In this document: positions 6,278 to 8,564 of the stretch, piece after piece
Layout of the letters: every line of letters starts with the position of its first letter
Position numbering within the stretch: position 1 is the first letter of the stretch
Source of the DNA: an uncultured Taibaiella sp.
GTDB taxonomy: Bacteria > Bacteroidota > Bacteroidia > Chitinophagales > Chitinophagaceae
Direction of reading: 5' to 3'
Assembly (NCBI GenBank): GCA_937871155.1
Contig: CALMXV010000135.1
Location: forward strand, 1-8,564
DNA length: 8,564 bases
The notes under the pieces: generated by a model
Databases searched by the model: none
What the model was told of the DNA's origin: nothing
Seen by the model: the letters and a program-made list of their open reading frames with translations, nothing else
Program-made: the position numbers and the translations under genes

Positions 6278-6581
6278 TGATTTTGATTTGGTGTTTTAAT
6301 TTGGTTTTTCCTTGAAGGATGAATCAACAACACAAGATAAATCCATACAATAAAATAGACATAATTTTCACTAAAATAGTTGGATAAATTTTTTTAACAT
6401 TGGTATTCTATAGTTGCTTTTGCAATTTAATATTCAATGGTTTCCTATAGTTTTTTATTTGCTTCAGATAGGTTTGGTAAAATCAATCATAATCGAATAT
6501 TCATGCTTAACCTTAAAAAAATCGTGTCAACTCTAATCTGTTGACACGATTTAAAAATTTCTAATCAAGATATTTTGAAGG
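6278..6581. other. 304-bp intergenic region between the two T9SS-substrate genes
   Basis: AT-rich. On its right side it holds the terminator of the right-hand gene (6515-6552), and on its left side the untranslated leader of the left-hand gene. TATCTTG on the minus strand (6339-6333) is a partial -7 element about 55 bp before the ATG at 6277, but no -33 partner is evident, so it is not called as a promoter. The A-rich stretch just before the ATG is typical of Bacteroidota leaders. No ORF, RNA gene or similarity to the region 3703-3943 is apparent. Confidence 0.6.
6515..6552 (-). terminator. intrinsic terminator of the right T9SS-substrate gene
   Basis: A perfect 13-bp inverted repeat (6519-6531 with 6540-6552; core ATCGTGTCAAC) with an 8-nt loop is followed on the minus strand by seven T residues (6521-6515, overlapping the stem end). 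It begins 30 bp beyond the stop codon at 6584-6582. Its sequence is unrelated to the terminator at 3884-3914, although the coding sequences ending before the two terminators are nearly identical. Confidence 0.9.
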
Positions 6582-8564
6582 TTATCTTACCAACGTCACC
6601 TCACCCTTATCTTCATAGTACTTGCCATCAGCACATTTGTATTTGATATAGTAGAAATAAACACCCACATCTTGTGCTTTACCCGCAAAGGTGCCATCCC
6701 AGCCCCAGCGGTCGTCCAAGCCTTCATACACTTGCTGACCCCAACGATTTTTCACTACAAACAAACTTATCTTCTGATGCCCTTGTGTTATCGGACGGAA
6801 AATATCATTACGTCCATCTCCATTAGGACTAAAGGCACTTGGGAAATAAACTTCGCAGCAGTTCTCCGGTTGAAGCCAGATACTATCGGTAGCCGTACAG
6901 TTAAAACCATCGGTTATTTGTAAGCTCACCATGCGACCATAGTCGATTCTTGCCCATTGACGGTATTGGTTTTGCTCAGAAAAATATTGTGTCGGTTGCC
7001 AGAAATAGGTGTAATCCCAGCGATAGGAACTTTCTAATAGTACAGAATCGCCAGCACATATTTTATTGCCTCCATTGACTCTTCGTATGCTTGCATCAGG
7101 GAGTTCTCTTATTGTAATCACATCTTGAACCGGGGCCGATTTACAAGCATTGTCAGTAGCTACTACCGTCACGGTTTTCTGTCCGCTTGATGCCCAGATG
7201 ATACCGAAAGGACCTGCAGTCTCAGAGGCATACGTTTTACTACCACCATCAAAATCCCATAAGAAGCTATCAATAGCAGGGGTAATCTGAAGAGAAGTTA
7301 CATTCACCACATCGCCCACACAAGCTTGGTCTTGCATATCAATGTCAAACTTAGGTAAAGCTCTTACCTCTACTAAGTATTTAGCTTCAGGGCTCATACA
7401 GCCATGATTGTCTGCTATTAATTTCAACATCGGTTGACCGGAGCTATCAAAGCGTACCACATAAGGGCCTTGGCCGGTACCGCTTAATACGGTTGTTCCC
7501 GTAGGGAAGGTCCAGTTAAACGTTACTCCTGTATCGCCATCCGCATTACCATAATAGGTAAAGGTCAAGGTATCTCCAGCACATACATATGGGCGGGATG
7601 CCATCATTAGTGCATTCGGACGATAGTTTACCATTATCTCAATTGGCACACGAATACTTTCACAGCCATCTATCGTTTGGGTAACATACCAATAGGTTTT
7701 GCCTTGTGCTACTGTAGTCGGGGTCGGTACTATCGGGGTTCCTACGCCGCCAGTATCGGTACTATACCATAACAGGTTTTGGCCCACTGCTGATAGCGGT
7801 ACGGCAGTTTCATTTTGACAATAACTAACCGGAGTCGTAACCGTTGGCGGTGGGGCCGGTGGCACTACTTGCACCGTCACAGGAACACGATTACTCTCAC
7901 ATCCATTCAGGCTTTGTGCTACATAATACGTAAAGCTTCCCGTCTGGCTGGTATTCACAGTAGGAGCAGTAGTAGTTGCAGTACCGCCGATAGCTACACT
8001 ATACCAGCGTAAGTTCTGACCATATATTGGAATACTATCAGCTTGGCTGTTCTGACAGAACGTAATTAATGAAGCAACAGCCGGTGGAGGTGGTATTTGT
8101 TGAACATAAATTTGTACCGTTGCAGTTGCAGAAGTATCTAAGGGACCACCATTTCCAGTATCTACGGTCATATAAACCTGATAAGTACCAGATGGTCCAC
8201 TAGGACCTGCTTGTGCATTGGGGAAATTATAAATAGAGTCGGTATGTTTAGAACCGTCAGGGAAGGTCCATACAAAACTATAGTTTGAATTGGCGTAACC
8301 TGGAGGCGGAACACATTTCATCAGAATATTGCTTCCAGCACAAAAGAAACCAGCTCCACTAACAATAGGGGCCGCGGTTTGAGCGGGTATCAAATCAAAG
8401 CCAAATTTGGCCGCCACCTGCTTGGCTTGGTCGGCAGTGATGCCCGTGAATACCACGGCTCCCTGCGCCAAGGTATCTTTCCGGCCTTCGAGGTTTGTTT
8501 TGGCATCCAACACGATGGTTTTGGCATTGGCATTTTGAGATTTCACCCAATATGCGGCCGACAA
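6582..8564 (-). CDS. T9SS type-B multi-domain Ig/PKD-like protein, paralogue (5' end beyond window)
   Basis: At least 660 codons are open to the right edge; the true start, and any signal peptide, lie outside, so residue numbers here are from the edge. Residues 1-65 are unrelated to the left paralogue (for example KTNLEGRKDTLAQGAVVFTG at 22-41) and match no family I recognise. Their DNA is clearly richer in G+C. Residues 66-140 are a PKD/Ig-like module homologous to but diverged from residues 183-257 of the left protein (both have GAG-x-x-CAGSN, YSF-x-WT-x-PDGS, NAQAG and GPSGTY). From Pro141 to the end, 520 residues are identical to the left paralogue, comprising the same tandem Ig-like modules, PKD modules and sorting domain. 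It lies upstream of the left gene in the same direction, with its own terminator, so the two need not share a transcript. The expected role is a T9SS-exported surface or secreted protein; ligand unknown. Confidence 0.88.
   Translation of the reverse strand: MSAAYWVKSQNANAKTIVLDAKTNLEGRKDTLAQGAVVFTGITADQAKQVAAKFGFDLIPAQTAAPIVSGAGFFCAGSNILMKCVPPPGYANSNYSFVWTFPDGSKHTDSIYNFPNAQAGPSGPSGTYQVYMTVDTGNGGPLDTSATATVQIYVQQIPPPPAVASLITFCQNSQADSIPIYGQNLRWYSVAIGGTATTTAPTVNTSQTGSFTYYVAQSLNGCESNRVPVTVQVVPPAPPPTVTTPVSYCQNETAVPLSAVGQNLLWYSTDTGGVGTPIVPTPTTVAQGKTYWYVTQTIDGCESIRVPIEIMVNYRPNALMMASRPYVCAGDTLTFTYYGNADGDTGVTFNWTFPTGTTVLSGTGQGPYVVRFDSSGQPMLKLIADNHGCMSPEAKYLVEVRALPKFDIDMQDQACVGDVVNVTSLQITPAIDSFLWDFDGGSKTYASETAGPFGIIWASSGQKTVTVVATDNACKSAPVQDVITIRELPDASIRRVNGGNKICAGDSVLLESSYRWDYTYFWQPTQYFSEQNQYRQWARIDYGRMVSLQITDGFNCTATDSIWLQPENCCEVYFPSAFSPNGDGRNDIFRPITQGHQKISLFVVKNRWGQQVYEGLDDRWGWDGTFAGKAQDVGVYFYYIKYKCADGKYYEDKGEVTLVR
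6583..8147 (-). repeat. right copy of 1565-bp near-identical direct repeat
   Basis: This is the counterpart of 3945-5509. The right boundary falls at GGT (8145-8147), where the left gene continues GCC-GGT and this gene GGT-AAT. The left boundary falls inside the stop codon (TAA here, TAG in the other copy). The only two differences seen, at 6600 and 6606, are silent changes in Glu and Lys codons. Confidence 0.95.
6585..6857 (-). other. T9SS type-B C-terminal sorting domain (right copy)
   Basis: Same amino-acid sequence as the domain at 3947-4219, including SPNGDG, NRWG and GWDG. The two synonymous differences between the gene copies fall in its last codons. Confidence 0.88.
8370..8564 (-). 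other. GC-rich N-proximal segment of the right T9SS-substrate gene
   Basis: Positions 8401-8520 contain 68 G or C in 120 by hand count, against 23 in 60 for 8221-8280 in the same gene. Codons here favour GCC, GGC and CTG-type endings, unlike the neighbouring modules. The change falls close to the domain junction before the GAG-x-x-CAGSN module. It may be an acquired or fused domain. Confidence 0.6.

Noticed and set aside
4034..8012. Identical plus-strand open frames in pairs (4034-4285 with 6672-6923, and 5177-5374 with 7815-8012)
   Set aside because: They are duplicated only because the coding repeat beneath them is duplicated. They are antisense shadows of the T9SS-substrate genes.
3945..8147. 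Transposon or integron explanation for the 1565-bp repeat
   Set aside because: No transposase, integrase, terminal inverted repeats or recombination-site hairpins flank either copy, and the repeat is simply the 3' part of a coding sequence.
1..8564. CRISPR arrays, tRNA or rRNA genes, riboswitches
   Set aside because: No short regularly spaced repeats, cloverleaf-like sequences or conserved RNA motifs were seen on either strand by eye.

Overview
The window looks like a chromosomal segment of a Bacteroidota member, plausibly near Chitinophagaceae (the family placement is inference). The pointers are AT-rich DNA, weak or absent Shine-Dalgarno sequences, a TAnnTTTG-like -7 element before purA, and two large secreted proteins. 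One secreted protein ends, and the other carries the same end, in the 'gliding motility-associated' (CHU_C / TIGR04131-type) C-terminal domain that directs export by the type IX secretion system (T9SS).

Left edge (1-252): the first 17 codons of an IS30-family transposase read leftward out of the window. Next to it are an isolated GC-rich 40-bp perfect palindrome and a stretch resembling a second IS30-type end. The purA promoter region follows.

Plus-strand metabolic block (253-3340): purA (adenylosuccinate synthetase), a small low-complexity protein of alternating basic and acidic blocks, and a pabB-type aminodeoxychorismate synthase component I that must start at a non-ATG codon 9 nt after the preceding stop. 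The close spacing suggests one transcript, at least for the last two genes. purA and pabB supply AMP and folate precursors; the charged protein has no recognisable function.

A convergent small CoA-binding (YccU-like) protein overlaps the pabB stop by 4 bp (3337-3702).

Right half (3944-8564): two tandem minus-strand genes for large multi-domain (Ig/PKD-like) T9SS substrates, each with its own intrinsic terminator. Their C-terminal 520 residues are identical. The shared DNA is a 1565-bp direct repeat (3945-5509 and 6583-8147, spacing 2638 bp) with only two synonymous differences seen, both within 25 bp of its stop-codon end. Identity stops at the stop codon on one side and at a Gly codon inside a domain on the other. 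Upstream, a diverged but homologous domain is joined to unrelated N-termini: a signal peptide plus beta-rich domain in the left gene, and a visibly GC-richer segment in the right gene, which runs off the window. The arrangement suggests recent duplication or ongoing gene conversion of a constant stalk and export module under variable N-terminal heads. This is the most interesting feature of the window. No RNA genes or CRISPR arrays were seen.
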